Source: Eriocheir sinensis (lineage: Eukaryota; Arthropoda; Malacostraca; Decapoda; Varunidae). From it: 64,000 nucleotides of DNA. Positions within the stretch are counted from its first letter, which is position 1, and the number at the start of each line of letters is the position of its first letter. The stretch lies in contig NC_066516.1 of the NCBI RefSeq assembly GCF_024679095.1, positions 24,409,718-24,473,717 of the forward strand, given 5' to 3'. The position numbers and the translations under genes are program-made. Under the pieces are notes generated by a model. The model was not told the origin of the DNA. It searched no databases and saw only the letters and a program-made list of their open reading frames with translations. This document shows, piece after piece, positions 1-15,159 of this stretch.

Positions 1-900
1 GAGTGAGAGCAAAGAAGCAGGCAATCCAATCAACCAAACAGACAAGCAAGCAATTAAGCAAGCAATCATGTAGGCAGAGGAGAGGGCTGGAAGTCGCTGG
101 CAACACCGTGATCCTTATCCACCTCAAGTTTGCCCTCTGTAGGCTGAGGCTGAGGGTGAGGCTGAAGCTCCTCCACCAGTTGACATCTAGCAGGTGTGGC
201 GCGCGGACTGTACCGACGCTCCAGGCACCCAGCAAGCACGTGGCAGTTACTCTCGCACTCTCTCTTGGCCCCCAGTGGATGGTCCGTAGCAGTAGAGGGT
301 GCAAAATGGTCTACAGGTAATAATCGAAGCTTTGATAGAGTTGAGAATGATTAGTGCGCTCTCAGTTGGGTCCGTGTTGATGATTCTTGGCGGTAGAGGC
401 TGCGAGGTGATCCAAAGATGCAGTTGACCAAGCCATAACAGCAACATCGCTCGCCTTATGAATGATGAAATGCAAACCTGAACGAAAGCTGAAGATGGGC
501 ACTGGCGGCTGTGTATAGCACTGCACGTATGTCTTCATATTGATAGATGTTTCTGGTGGTAAAGGGTGCTAAATGTTGCACAGGTACTAAACCAAGCTAA
601 ACTAAGCAAAACTGTGGTGAAGGCAGAGGTGACAGGCGCATACCTGTTAGATCTGCCGTAAGATTGCAACAAACATCTTCACCCCTGTCGTACATGGCCG
701 TCTCATGTTGGGAGGTAAAATATTACAAATGCAACAAATATACATTGCCTCCTTGGTCTCGTGTTCCTGTACAACGCCAAACACACACCTCACGCACGCC
801 TGACACGGCTCATCGTCACCATCTTCTTCGTGGGCTTGTGACAACTCATGTTTGTGATGCATGAATGTATATTGTTTTTTTCCAGACTCGGAAGTGCGAT
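1..900. other. no gene recognised
   Basis: Mixed-composition sequence without a convincing exon, transposon end or tandem repeat. If the WW-domain gene at 1413 starts upstream, this is intronic. I looked here for an exon carrying the first half of the first WW domain and did not find one. Confidence 0.4.
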
Positions 901-904
901 TGAC

Positions 905-907
905 AGG

Positions 908-953
<46 letters not shown>
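905..953. repeat. (TTG)n microsatellite
   Basis: Uninterrupted GTT/TTG trinucleotide array of about 16 units. Confidence 0.95.
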
Positions 954-957
<4 letters not shown>

Positions 958-1020
958 AATGTTATCATTATTTTACAATTCTAGTTTTACTGCACCTCCT
1001 CTTCTTCCTCCTCCACCTCC

Positions 1021-1375
<355 letters not shown>

Positions 1376-1412
1376 TCATAATACTAATGATAACGTTTGT
1401 TTCCCTTTGCAG

Positions 1413-1489
1413 TGAGGAGGCGCGTGTAACCACCTGGCTTCACCCCCTCACCTGCCAGCCAGCCCTTACCGGCCACCGACCACTGCCAG
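1413..1489 (+). CDS. internal exon: second half of WW domain 1, PLEKHA5/7-like gene
   Basis: A 77 bp exon bounded by a TTTCCCTTTGCAG acceptor and a CCAG|GTAGGC donor. Read with one base completing an upstream codon, it gives 25 codons and leaves one G. The peptide starts EEARVTTWLHP, the second strand-turn-strand of a WW domain with its second Trp and the Pro, and runs on into LTGHR. The combination of TTWLHP, TGHR and an immediately following second WW domain is that of the tandem WW module at the N-terminus of PLEKHA5 and PLEKHA7, PH-domain proteins that bind phosphoinositides and act at cell junctions and microtubules. The leftover G joins AC at 5019 to make Asp, so the phases agree. Upstream exons are outside the window or not found. 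A (GT)n array begins 8 bp after the donor. Identity at family level is inference from remembered homologues. Confidence 0.75.
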
Positions 1490-1494
1490 GTAGG

Positions 1495-1496
<2 letters not shown>

Positions 1497-1533
<37 letters not shown>

Positions 1534-1542
1534 GACATACAT

Positions 1543-1619
<77 letters not shown>
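1497..1619. repeat. (GT)n, (TA)n and (GA)n compound microsatellite
   Basis: (GT) array 1497-1530, short spacer, then (TA)20 running directly into (GA)17. The GT part starts 8 bp downstream of the 5' splice site of the preceding exon, so the transcript would carry UG repeats there. Confidence 0.95.
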
Positions 1620-1622
<3 letters not shown>

Positions 1623-1920
1623 ATTTATCTTTTCACTCCCGAACAATATCAATAACTGACATTTTAGCAGTAAGTATAAATGAATATCGTTATTTGTGTG
1701 GGTGCGAAAGGTCTCGGTCACAACCCGGCAAGTACAATGTGCTGAGTACGACAACAACAACAACAGCCGCTAGTAAACATCATGACCCGAGGGTTGTACG
1801 TTCAACCCGTGAAATGCTTTTCTTGGTGCTGATGAAATTTTACCCCATCTATACACATCTTACCAAAATGTTATACTGCCCAGTATAACTCACAACCAAC
1901 CAAACCAGCATAGAAAAACC

Positions 1921-2057
1921 AGATAGAATTATACTACGGCAGGTGCTTGCGCTTATGTATTCTGGGCCTACTAAAATGTCTCCATCTTTCTGTTCCTTGT
2001 GTTCCTCTGGGTGGATGTCTACAGAGGCAGACAGCGAGGCCGAGAAGGGACGTCTTC
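1921..2057 (+). repeat. dispersed repeat, copy 1 of 2
   Basis: 137 bp that recur in inverted orientation at 57007-57143 with only six substitutions by eye and no gap (about 96 percent identity). No terminal repeats or reading frame were seen, so its class is unknown; it is probably a fragment of a larger interspersed repeat. Confidence 0.85.
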
Positions 2058-3270
2058 CCTTCACCGTTACTGTTAGCTGTCTCCCTCCTCCTCGCCTTCT
2101 ACAGCGTCCCAAGCGCCCCATCATACATGTCGAATCATCAAAAGTGCACGTGTGTGGATGCGTCAACCCTGTCCCCCGAGTTAGCGAGAGCCTTCATCTG
2201 TTCTTCGTTTGCTATCGAGACCACACCGAAATGCTGGCTTGGCACCTTCAACACCGAGCAGCCGTGACACACCATGACACACCACAACCAAAGTTTCCTG
2301 TTCTCGTTCTCCACACCTTCGTTTACTCCTCGCCCTATTTATCTTATCTTATTCCTCATCTTTCCCTTTCACCTTCCACCAGTCATTCGTTCTGCCTTCT
2401 GGCGGTAACAGTCATCATAATCATCATAATCATCATCCTCACCGCTTGCTAGCTTATTGGTTCAGGGTCCTTTGTTTGGCCAACGCTGAGTGAATCTTCC
2501 TGCACGCGGCACTATCAGGGTCGTGCCTTTCATCCCATTAATGTTATGATTCTGAAACCCTCCAAGCGATGATCCACCCACACCGTCCGCCTCCCTCAGT
2601 GTGCTTCGCGCGTCCCTGCAACGTATGCCTGGTTGTACTGTCGCTGTGAGATGTCTAGTCATAAAGCGTCTCTGTACACCATCGTTTCCGTTATAATTTT
2701 CACTTAACCAATACAAGACTTCAGTAAATTACTGTTTCATCGTATGTTTGTGACTTTGCGCTCAAGTGTTTGTATCTGGTGAGGCGATGTGTGCCGTGGT
2801 GTGACCCGTATAGAGGCGACGTAGTGCGCGGCGGCGATGTGAGCGTGACGCACCAAGCGATGCATTGCCTAGATCAGGGCAGGATCCATACGCCTGTCGT
2901 ATGGATTATTAGTAGTCGTATTATTAGCCTAGTGCCCTGCCTGAATGTTCCTCAAATATAACTGAAGTAATAAAGTAAAAATATTTCTGTAACATGAAGC
3001 GCTCAAGTAGTGCCATAGATAGCAGTGGGTCCTCCCCTCAAAGCGAACCTGACTGAACAATGACGGTGTCGGCTTGAAGTTGTTGATGGCATGTCGACGG
3101 TGACCGGATGACTGGTGCACCGGCGGAGAACCAAATTTGATCACTTGATATTATGATAATCGTGTTTAATTGAAATTAATATTTTCTTTATATATGTTAA
3201 AAAAGAATGGCAGTCGGTGAGTGAACACCTGAAAGAAACTTGAAGCCAATTGTGAGTATATTGCAAGTGT
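2058..3270. other. no gene recognised
   Basis: Unique-looking intronic sequence. An 8 bp inverted TATTGGTT pair at 2456 and 2706 is too short to call an element. No exon or long repeat was found. Confidence 0.4.
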
Positions 3271-3277
3271 TGCAACA

Positions 3278-3385
3278 ATGGATGAAGCAGGTCCTCTTTT
3301 CGCTGTGGATTCCGATGAAACATTTGATCTCTTGGACGAGGAAGTTTGGACGTATTTTATTGAGGAAGGTAAGACATGCTCGTGA
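3278..3385 (+). CDS. small acidic ORF or first exon, unrecognised
   Basis: An ATG in good context (CAACAATGG) opens 35 codons starting MDEAGPLFAVDSDETFDLLD. The peptide is strongly acidic with a C-terminal aromatic cluster. A near-consensus donor, GAGGAAG|GTAAGA, lies at 3370 inside the frame, so this could be a first coding exon of 31 codons. Alternatively the frame ends at 3385 and an AATAAA follows at 3418. It lies within the intron between the two WW exons on the same strand. It could be a chance frame or a remnant of a transposon gene; I do not recognise the product. Confidence 0.3.
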   Translation: MDEAGPLFAVDSDETFDLLDEEVWTYFIEEGKTCS

Positions 3386-3665
3386 TGATACAAAGGGCAG
3401 CAAAAAATGTATTGAACAATAAAGTTAGGCAATTATAATTATAGGAAAACCTGTTAGATTAGCCGGGGCGGGTGTCTTAGTACAGTCACAGCCGTTGTGA
3501 CTCCACTTTTGGCTGGCTGGAGGTAGATTTCCACTTCCTCAGGCTTTCCCATGAAGTTCGCTCTGAGCCTGTCACTGCGACCCCACCCCATCCCACCCTT
3601 CCCTTCCTACACACACCTGCACATCCCAGGAGACAATAGGAGAAGTGTGGATTAAGAAGGGGAGG

Positions 3666-3767
<102 letters not shown>

Positions 3768-3954
3768 CCACTCTTCAATTTGCTTCCTGTTGTTGTTAAA
3801 AATTTATTCCCTTCTAAATGGGGGAAGCACGGCCTTTGCCAATGGCGCCCCGTAGCAGGGTGCCGACAGACCGACTATCGGGTGGCGTCAAGCCGAGCCG
3901 ACCAAGTCAGTCTGTCGACGAGGACTAGCGTGTCTCTGTCGCTTCCTGGAATTC

Positions 3955-4420
3955 TTTGCTTTATAATAGTGACAAGAAAAAAGTTTTCTCTCCCCGTTTA
4001 TCTTGTATTGACCTCTCGTCTCCTTCCTCCTCTCTTTCTCTCCCTTTATCTCCAATACCTCTCTCCCCTTTCTTATCTCTTACTCCATTCTTTGACCCGA
4101 TCGCTCCTCCTATTGTTATTCACCCATCGTCTTTTCTACCTTGCTCCGTTTCTACTTTCATCGTCTTCTCTGCCATGCATGTCCATCCCTCCTTCCCTTC
4201 TGCTCCGCTCTTCCTTCTCTCTGTATACCGCCCTTCTCTACCCTAAAGTTCTCTCCTCTTCCTTCCTCTCTCCCCCTCCTCATTCCTCTCTACCCCTACT
4301 CCTTTCTATTCCCATCCATTCGCTTTTCTCTCCTCCTATCCCCTCCTTTCCATCCTCCTTCCTTTTCAGCGAGTCTCATCTCTCGTTTCCTTGGCGACCA
4401 ACCCCTCCTACGCGCTGTCT
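3955..4420. repeat. polypyrimidine-rich stretch
   Basis: About 460 bp that is mostly C and T on the plus strand with no fixed unit. Apparent Leu/Ser/Pro-rich reading frames across it come from composition. Confidence 0.7.
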
Positions 4421-4426
4421 GAGTGG

Positions 4427-4428
<2 letters not shown>

Positions 4429-4475
<47 letters not shown>

Positions 4476-4580
4476 TTTTTAAGGGTATGGTGGATAAATA
4501 TTGAAGGTAGGACAAAACGAGCAGGATTAAAAAAAGAATCCTGTATAGAACGACTCGGCAAACACAAATAGCCTGGATAT

Positions 4581-4635
<55 letters not shown>
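4429..4635. repeat. (CA)n and (CT)n microsatellites
   Basis: (CA) run 4429-4472 and (CT) run 4583-4635, separated by about 110 bp of ordinary sequence. Confidence 0.96.
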
Positions 4636-4637
<2 letters not shown>

Positions 4638-4766
4638 CCCATCAGCTCTCGGATACGTATGAAGTCCATGCAAGCACTTGTGAGTAATTGCTGTGGTGGG
4701 TTTCTTGACAACTTGAGTCGCCAGGGACGCTCTCTGGGGACGAGGCGGCGAGGACGATTCAGCATT

Positions 4767-4767
4767 C

Positions 4768-4817
<50 letters not shown>
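4767..4817. repeat. (ATT)n microsatellite
   Basis: ATT trinucleotide array of about 16 units, about 200 bp upstream of the second WW exon. Confidence 0.96.
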
Positions 4818-4818
<1 letters not shown>

Positions 4819-5018
4819 TTGTTGTTATTGTTCATTTTCGCCTTCTTCATTATCGTCTTCATTTTCTTTTTCTTCTTTTTCTTGTTTTTATTATTAACAC
4901 TTCTATCACTGTCACTTGGAGTAGTAGTATTATTACTCTTCGTTTACTCATCATCAGTTCTTCCTTGTGTTACGCAGGCTCCTCCTAATCTACTGACACA
5001 CCACGTTTTCTGTTGCAG

Positions 5019-5076
5019 ACCTTCCGAAAGGGTGGGAGCGCGGCGTCACTCCACAGGGGATTCCCTACTATATCGA
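5019..5076 (+). CDS. internal exon: first half of WW domain 2, PLEKHA5/7-like gene
   Basis: A 58 bp exon with acceptor TTTTCTGTTGCAG and donor CGA|GTGAGT. Its first two bases complete the G left by the exon at 1489 to give Asp, then it reads LPKGWERGVTPQGIPYYI and leaves GA for an Asp or Glu. This is the canonical first half of a WW domain: LPxGWE with the first Trp, a GxxYYI strand, and the position where the family has Asp/Asn before His. WW domains bind proline-rich ligands; in PLEKHA5/7 the pair sits ahead of a PH domain. The intron between the two exons would be 3529 bp. The next exon should start with one base then a His codon; I searched downstream for such acceptors and found none convincing, so the gene continues beyond what I can identify. 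A (GT)n array starts 23 bp after the donor. Confidence 0.8.
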
Positions 5077-5096
5077 GTGAGTACCCTGCCAGACTG

Positions 5097-5099
<3 letters not shown>

Positions 5100-5129
<30 letters not shown>
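5100..5129. repeat. (GT)15 microsatellite just after a splice donor
   Basis: GT dinucleotide run starting 23 bp downstream of the 5' splice site at 5077, in the sense (UG) orientation for the plus-strand transcript. Confidence 0.95.
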
Positions 5130-5132
<3 letters not shown>

Positions 5133-5514
5133 CCCCAGACATTATGCAACAGATATTAAACCCTTCATTTTAAATCCACCACAATGTATTTTTTTTTCAT
5201 CGCCTAGAAAACTCAAGAGATAAACACCACATATCCGGCAACGGTGATTTTGTTTCACTAGTTTACTGAATGATCCGTGCCGAGATTACTTAGAAAAAAA
5301 GCAACTAGTGACTCCCTTCTCACAATATTGTTGGCAAGTCTTGGTGAGGGCGAGGCAAGGAGAGCCCCAAGGAAGAGGGGTGAAGGAGGGGGAGGAGGAG
5401 TGGGTGGGGGCGGAGGAGAGGGAGGGAGGGGGGCAGCAGATTGGACACTCCTGCATGACTGATGTAAACACAGTTGGCACGTAAACAAACTGTGGAGGTG
5501 GAGGTTGTTGGAAT

Positions 5515-5682
<168 letters not shown>

Positions 5683-5780
5683 GAAAACTCTCCGGCAGAT
5701 ATACTCCTAACTTTAGTATTAATTTTTTTTTACATCTTTGCGGCGAGCTGCAACGTATTTATGGGAGAGAGAGAAAAAAA

Positions 5781-7490
<1,710 letters not shown>

Positions 7491-7497
7491 CCCTCCC

Positions 7498-7975
7498 GGA
7501 TATTTTTTTGGATATGTAGTAAGGACAGACGAAGGATTGAAAAATTATATTTCTTTATGGAGTATTTTAGCGTCCTTAAAAAAGAGAGTTGCATGCTAGT
7601 TTTGCTGCTTTTTTTGTCAGCCTCTGCCGTAAATAATTAATCGTACAATTAAAGGATAGGGAGACATCACGAAGGCAGCCCCTACTCATGTACAATCTGC
7701 AGTCCACGTGGGCACACGGCTTTATTTAAGAAAGGTGCAGATTGGTGCACTCGGCCACACGCTGAGGCTGCGGCGTATATTTCATAGTGACAGGACAAAG
7801 GCAGGACGTGTCACCGCCGAGACAAGCACACCTGCACTTCTGGACTGTCTCTGAGAGATGAGCAAGTCCACAGAAGGTACATAATGTGTTTATTTATTTT
7901 TTCGATAGTAAGGACAGACGAAGGACTGAAAAAATTATATTTCTTTATGGAGTATTTTAGCGTCCTTAAAAAAAT
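7498..7975. repeat. direct repeat pair, about 80 bp each
   Basis: 7500-7582 and 7895-7972 are nearly identical (both contain AGTAAGGACAGACGAAGGA and end TTTTAGCGTCCTTAAAAAA), separated by about 310 bp that holds no reading frame. This could be a local duplication or the ends of a small element; no target duplication seen. Confidence 0.75.
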
Positions 7976-8079
7976 GCCATAGTAGATCATAATTTGCTTT
8001 ACTCTTACTTTGTTTTACTGTTACGGGCTACCATGTGTGGCTGTGGTGGGCGGTGTTGTCAGTTGATGTCCCTTGAGCC

Positions 8080-8082
<3 letters not shown>

Positions 8083-8131
<49 letters not shown>
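8083..8131. repeat. (GT)n microsatellite
   Basis: About 24 GT units ending in a TATGTATG variant. Confidence 0.96.
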
Positions 8132-8139
<8 letters not shown>

Positions 8140-8211
8140 CTGTCATCCCGCGTCAGGCATCACTGGCTTCCTGACACACGTGGCCAACCAGCAAGACAAC
8201 AAGAAAAAGTG

Positions 8212-8512
8212 AAGCATGGCATCGGCCTTCCCAGTCCCTCATTTCGCGTCAGGAGTATTGGTGTGTTACTCAACTCAGAACAGGTACTTCGAGGCCTCTT
8301 TACTACCAGCTGAGGCCCGCCATAAATCGCATCCTACGCTTTGGGAACAGCACCGGTTAACGAAGCCTAGCACAGGTCTTCCCAGCCATTCCTTTAATGT
8401 AGCGAATATTGACGAGCTACTCAACTCGGAACAGCCCTTATATTCCCAGCTGAGGCCCGTCATAAAACCGTATTCCACGCTTAAGGAACGAGCACCATCT
8501 CTTGAAACTTCC
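8212..8512. repeat. tandem duplication, period 151 bp
   Basis: Two adjacent copies, at about 8212-8362 and 8363-8512, share landmarks such as CTCAACTC at 8269 and 8420 and CCAGCTGAGGCCCG at about 8310 and 8451. Divergence is moderate, so the duplication is not recent. A plus-strand reading frame runs through both copies but shows no recognisable protein. Confidence 0.85.
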
Positions 8513-9094
8513 CAGCTCTCTTTATTTTCAGTCAGATTTTTCCTATGTAGAAGACTGCCGTGGTCGTGTGAATATTGGGAGCGAGATGACGAAACTCTGT
8601 CATATGATCAACATTTGTTTTGTGTTTGTCATGTGTGTTTGTAATTGTCCGATCTTCGATGTGGAGCCGGTCTCAGCCATGGAAAACACACACATTGCAG
8701 TAGGACTTGTGTTTTTATTTAGGTAAGCTTAGTTTAGCTTTTAGTTTAATTAGGTTTAGTTTTATTTTAGTAAGCCAAATTTAGTTTATTTATTTATTCA
8801 TTTTTGTTTCCTTAATTTGATTTCAAGACCATCGTCCTATGATTCAATGTTCCACTTAGATACCTGTTAAGTTTAGGCCAATCGATGAAGACTCTTGACC
8901 ACGGTAGCCACGCGCCTGAGTTTCTTCCTCTTTCGCCGTGCTCCCCTTCTTTCCCTCACACCCATTCCTTAGCTTCCCTTACTGCCGCGCGTCCTCAATG
9001 CTTCCTCAGAAAGTTTTTGTCTGTTTGCAGTCTTCGGGGGTAATGTCTGGCAGTGGCACGAATAAACCTCTTGCTTATAGTTTTTATCCTTTCC

Positions 9095-9301
<207 letters not shown>

Positions 9302-9376
9302 CAGGTAACCTCTCGCAAGTTTCAAAATTCTGTTTGACTTTCCTTGCAAATGGTTTTACTCTTACGTGTCTGGCTT

Positions 9377-9482
9377 GGAGGAGGAAGAAGAGGAGGAGGA
9401 GGAGGAGGAGGAGGAGGAGGAGGAGGAGGAGGAGGAGGAAGAGATAGAGAAGGAGGAGGAAGAGGAGGAGGAGGAGGAGGAG

Positions 9483-9517
<35 letters not shown>

Positions 9518-9549
9518 TGAGGACGAGGACGAGGAGGAGGAGGAGGAGG
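9377..9549. repeat. (GAG)n/(GAC)n trinucleotide array
   Basis: GGA/GAG units with a block of alternating GAGGAC hexamers at about 9483-9532, showing a second-level expansion of a variant unit. Would read poly-Glu/Asp on the plus strand, but nothing indicates it is translated. Confidence 0.96.
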
Positions 9550-9838
9550 CCCAGTTGAGAACGTACATACATGCATACCCACACACAAACCAAGCTATCC
9601 TCAGTCGAAATTTCTGTGTCCGTCCCTCCCACCCTTCGGCCCAAGCCCAACCCAGCCTTTGTCTCATTCCCATGCCACGCCCTCAGTGCTAGAGGGAAGG
9701 TCGCCGCCCACGTTGCTACTCCCAGGAACGTCGCCCTTATCACACGACCACACGGAAACCACCACCACCACCACCGCCGCCGCCACCGCCAGGGCTCTGA
9801 CCGGACATGTGGCGCTAGTATCGGGTTGAGGGAATGTT

Positions 9839-9839
<1 letters not shown>

Positions 9840-9878
<39 letters not shown>
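9840..9878. repeat. (GT)n microsatellite
   Basis: About 19 GT units, just upstream of the nested transposon at 9932. Confidence 0.96.
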
Positions 9879-9881
<3 letters not shown>

Positions 9882-9931
9882 GAGACCACCCATTCGTCTC
9901 TTAATTAATTCGCCCGGGAATCGAACTCTGT

Positions 9932-10697
9932 GGTCGGTATTCTCAGATGCATCCGGTGTCGTGTTCCTGGCTGCCCTCTGTTCCTGGCTGTCCTTCCTTT
10001 GTTTACAAACAAAAAGGCGGATCACTATGAACACGGATCCGCGTACGCAGCTGGTCGCGTGTACATGGCTGTCCCCCCAGTGTTTTCAAGCACGGGAGGG
10101 CATATTGTTTATTTTTTTCAGAGGAAAAACATTCATGAATCCAATACAACGCTCTGTTTTGTAAAAAGTGAAGTGAAAGGCCAATAAACAGCCTTCATGC
10201 AATGATTCATGAGTAAGATTACGGGAAATAGCATCTTGCTATTTAAAAAAAAAAAAAAACTGTCTTGATGTGCATATGCAGGCCCGTAATTTTGGCAGTT
10301 ATTTTTGGGGGGGCTAGAGGGTATCCTAGGTTCATGAGGTGGGTAAGGGGGGGAGGGGGGCGAGTGAAGTGAGCATAGACGTGCTGTCGGGGGATGCGTG
10401 AGAACAGCTCTGTTCATCAACAAATCTTTGTTTGTTTACATTCGCTTCTGAGCATGCGCAATTCGCGGGAGGACAGCCAGGAACAGGGGGACAGCCAGGA
10501 ACATAACATCGGCTCTCACATCAACTCTTTTTAAAGGTCTAGAAGGAGATTAATCGGGTTTTGATGAGTGTTCTTTTAGGTTCATTGTACAGAAGAACTA
10601 CTACCAGGGCCATAAGAAAAACTACCCCGGAAATGCCTATAACCCCAACGACAGACTTGTCTGTGCTTGTACGCCGAAATGTTTAAGAATATGATCC
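9932..10697 (+). mobile_element. inverted-repeat element family 1, copy A, interrupted
   Basis: The 5' end GGTCGGTATTCTCAGATGC at 9932 and the body from 10503 onward belong to the same roughly 210 bp element seen six more times in the window. The 3' end at 10697 reads GTTTAAGAATATGATCC, whose complement (GGATCATATTCTTAAAC) mirrors the 5' end. The copy is split after about 30 bp by the fold-back element at 9963-10502. Non-coding and probably a MITE mobilised in trans by a DNA transposase; superfamily unknown. Confidence 0.75.
9963..10502. mobile_element. fold-back/MITE with 31/32 bp terminal inverted repeats
   Basis: The left end (9963-9993) contains two copies of GTTCCTGGCTGYCC; the right end (10471-10502) is its inverted complement with one extra base and very few substitutions. 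Sub-terminal TTTGTTTAC and GTAAACAAA strings continue the symmetry. The interior is about 475 bp with no credible protein. It sits inside copy A of family 1; flanking CATCCGG (left) and CATCGGC (right) could be an imperfect target duplication. Autonomous partner not seen. Confidence 0.8.
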
Positions 10698-11280
10698 TGT
10701 ATCTCTCGGTCGTAAAGCATAACGTAGGATTAAAAGCGAAACTGACGAACATGGGAGCCTGAGAAAGAAGCGATATCATGGGAAAGGGAAGGTATCAATA
10801 GTGGGCGGAATAAAATAACATGGGAAAGAGAATGGGATCGTAACGTGAAATGAAAGGATTGCAGGAGAGGAGGAGGAGGAGGAGGAGGAGGAAGAGAGCC
10901 GTGAGTGGTGAGGGAAGAGGCGGGCGGAGGCTTGGCTGTCTGGGTTCCGGTATAGTTGTTGCTGGGTGGCGGTGCTTGGCGGTGGTGGTGGTGGCGGTGG
11001 CCGAGTCGAACTTATTTTACTACTCTTACTTTCAACGTTACACAAGTAGAGCACTAATACCAGGAAGAACAGTTTCTCTCTCTCTCTCTCTCCATAGCAT
11101 TCCATTTCTTTCTGTTTCAAGGGGACGCAGTAGAATCCATTGAGGGCAACGCTTATGCTGTATTACTACCTCTGCCTGACACGCCTCCTGAGCCTGGTGG
11201 TCCCCGGGGGCGTGGCGGCAGCTGGGTTCATTTAGTGTTAAGGCGTTACTCGTATTAGCCACGCGTTATTAGGGAGGCTG
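10698..11280. other. no gene recognised; short (GGA)n at 10866-10893
   Basis: Unique-looking sequence with a nine-unit GGA array, a GGTGGC-rich patch near 10980 and a 22 bp CT run at 11071. No exon supported. Confidence 0.4.
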
Positions 11281-11284
11281 ACTT

Positions 11285-11460
11285 TAACAAATCTCTCCGT
11301 TGCCTTAACCTTAACTAACCTTACCTTACCTTACCTTACCTTACCTAACCTTACCTTACCTTACCTTACCTTACCTAACCTTACCTTACCTTACCTTACC
11401 TTACCTAACCTTACCTAACCTAACCTAACGTAACCTAACCTAACCTTACCTGACCTCCAT
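11285..11460. repeat. degenerate (TTACC)n/(TAACC)n array
   Basis: About 175 bp of pentamers, mostly TTACC with interspersed TAACC. TAACC is the complement of the arthropod telomeric repeat TTAGG; TTACC is a one-base variant. Surrounded by non-telomeric sequence, so interstitial. Similar short GGTTAG tracts occur at 33424-33610 and 52590-52636. Confidence 0.9.
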
Positions 11461-12200
11461 CCAAGCCTTCCTAGCCTCACCATCAAGCCTTTTCTAACCC
11501 CATCATCCATTAGTCTAACCTTACCTAACCTTAACGTAAAGGTCATTCGTAAAGTTCTTGCAGCGCCCCGGTTCAGAGTCTGAGTTAAAGGATGAGTTTA
11601 TGGTTAGAAATATCGCGGTGCTGTTGGGGTAGGCTCAAGAGGATGGGCAGAGTGTTGGTTCTTTAATGGAGCATGATTTTATAATCTTTTATGTCATCAT
11701 TTCTACACGAGATCAAATTGATGAAAGCTAACGAGGATATACGGTAGAAGTTTCCTTTTCATCCGACCGTGACAACCCTGACGTCGCAACCCTCTCGAAG
11801 CCCATCTCTCTGACCTTGATTAACAGAAAAACAAACATTCTCGCACAGGTTCGGTTCGGAGCGGAATTAATACTTGCTGGTCTATTCCGCGCTCGTTGCA
11901 TTTCTTTGTTTACGTGGACGGACGCAACAATGAAATATATAAAAACGCCATGCTATTGCGACTCCGTGTAATCAACAATCACAGCCAGATAATCCAGCTT
12001 TACACAGTGGCCGAGGCTGATCCAGGGGTTATTCTTTTGAAGGCATCATCGTCGTGAGAAAGAAAATCTGACGCCAAGGATCTGCTGCAGGGCTTATGTA
12101 TACCTGGGAAGAGATCAACGGATGAGTCTTTGTCGGCTTAAGCATTACTAAAGGGGAATGTAAAGGTTAAGCTCGTGTGTAGATTTCATTGCTGCGGGGA
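11461..12200. other. no gene recognised
   Basis: Ordinary sequence between the pentamer array and the (GA)n array; no exon or element end recognised. Confidence 0.4.
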
Positions 12201-12202
12201 GG

Positions 12203-12402
<200 letters not shown>

Positions 12403-12532
12403 GTCCCTTATCCACTATAATTGAAAGATTCTAAACCTCACCAAACTATTCCATCTTCTTCCCCTTCTTTCATACTTAACGAGGTTCTTCTGGTAAGCTT
12501 GTGATTCACCTACCGTGCGTGGCTTGCCGTGC

Positions 12533-12661
12533 GTGAATCACTTGAAAATAGACTAGATAAATTCATGGACAGCGATAGGTGGGGTAGATAACATGCAGTT
12601 AGGGTCAAAGGTCTGTACAGGCCTACCCTTGCAGACCCATGCTTATGTTCTTATGTTCTTG
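12533..12661 (+). mobile_element. CR1-like LINE 3' end, 5'-truncated
   Basis: After a breakpoint near 12533 the plus strand reads LENRLDKFMDSDRWG then a stop, matching the terminal residues of the LINE reverse transcriptase ORF seen at 56264 (FKKRLDKFMDSE). The following 3' UTR ends with CTTATGTTCTTATGTTCTT, an octamer-repeat tail as in CR1 elements. Confidence 0.75.
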
Positions 12662-13350
12662 AGAGTAATAAAAGCTGTGTATATATTTCGTCGTCTGTAA
12701 GTCCATTGCGAGTCGTTTCCTACTTTGCTGGTTTTGAAAAGGGCGATGGAGATGCTGAGAGTGGCGCGGGGGTTGAGGGGGTGGGGGTGGGGGTGGGGGG
12801 GGGCTGATGAGGAAAGGAGGCAGCTGGGTTACGGCTTCCTCTCAGGTGACACGTGTTTGGAGGGAGGAAGCAGTTGAAGGCAGGAAGAGGCAGTTGGTGA
12901 TGCTGTGTTCGTGTCTCAACCAGGAAGACCGACTGAAGCGAGTGAAAGGTTGACTGGTTTGGCTTCTTCATCTCAATGGATTCGTTTTTTTTATTTTTTT
13001 GTGTCCGTGGTTGAGTTGCGTGTAACACTTCTATGAATCTAATGTTATTATTGTCCATATTTTGTCTGTGTTAGGAGGTCGGAGATCACGAAATACAGAG
13101 AAGTAAATGTGAAGGGGCCAACAAAAGTAAGTCGATATTGCCTTGATTGGTCTTGGAAAACTGAGACATATTATTTATTAAAGTTTTCAGGCTCGTAGTT
13201 GCCAAGGGATGCTCTGAAGGCACTTATGGTTGGTTGGCTGAAGCGTGTGCTGGAGAGGACAATTTTTTTTTTCACCGTGACTGTTACATACTTAGTTTTA
13301 TTGATTTACAGAAATATTTGATGGAAGCCTTGTATAATCGGTTTTGGCGC
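12662..13350. other. no gene recognised
   Basis: Includes a G-rich patch at 12778-12803 (GGGGGT repeats) and an AATAAA at 12668 likely belonging to the LINE flank. No exon supported. Confidence 0.4.
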
Positions 13351-13354
13351 CCGT

Positions 13355-15159
<1,805 letters not shown>

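Noticed and set aside
2456..2713. Inverted TATTGGTT pair suggesting a small transposon
   Set aside because: Only 8 bp, no extension, no target duplication, no second copy.
5134..5200. Next WW exon immediately after 5076 (CAG followed by ACAT)
   Set aside because: Phase would fit His, but the peptide lacks the second Trp/aromatic and Pro and lies 60 bp after the donor.
11285..11460. True telomere end
   Set aside because: Degenerate, only 175 bp, and followed by 52 kb of other sequence.
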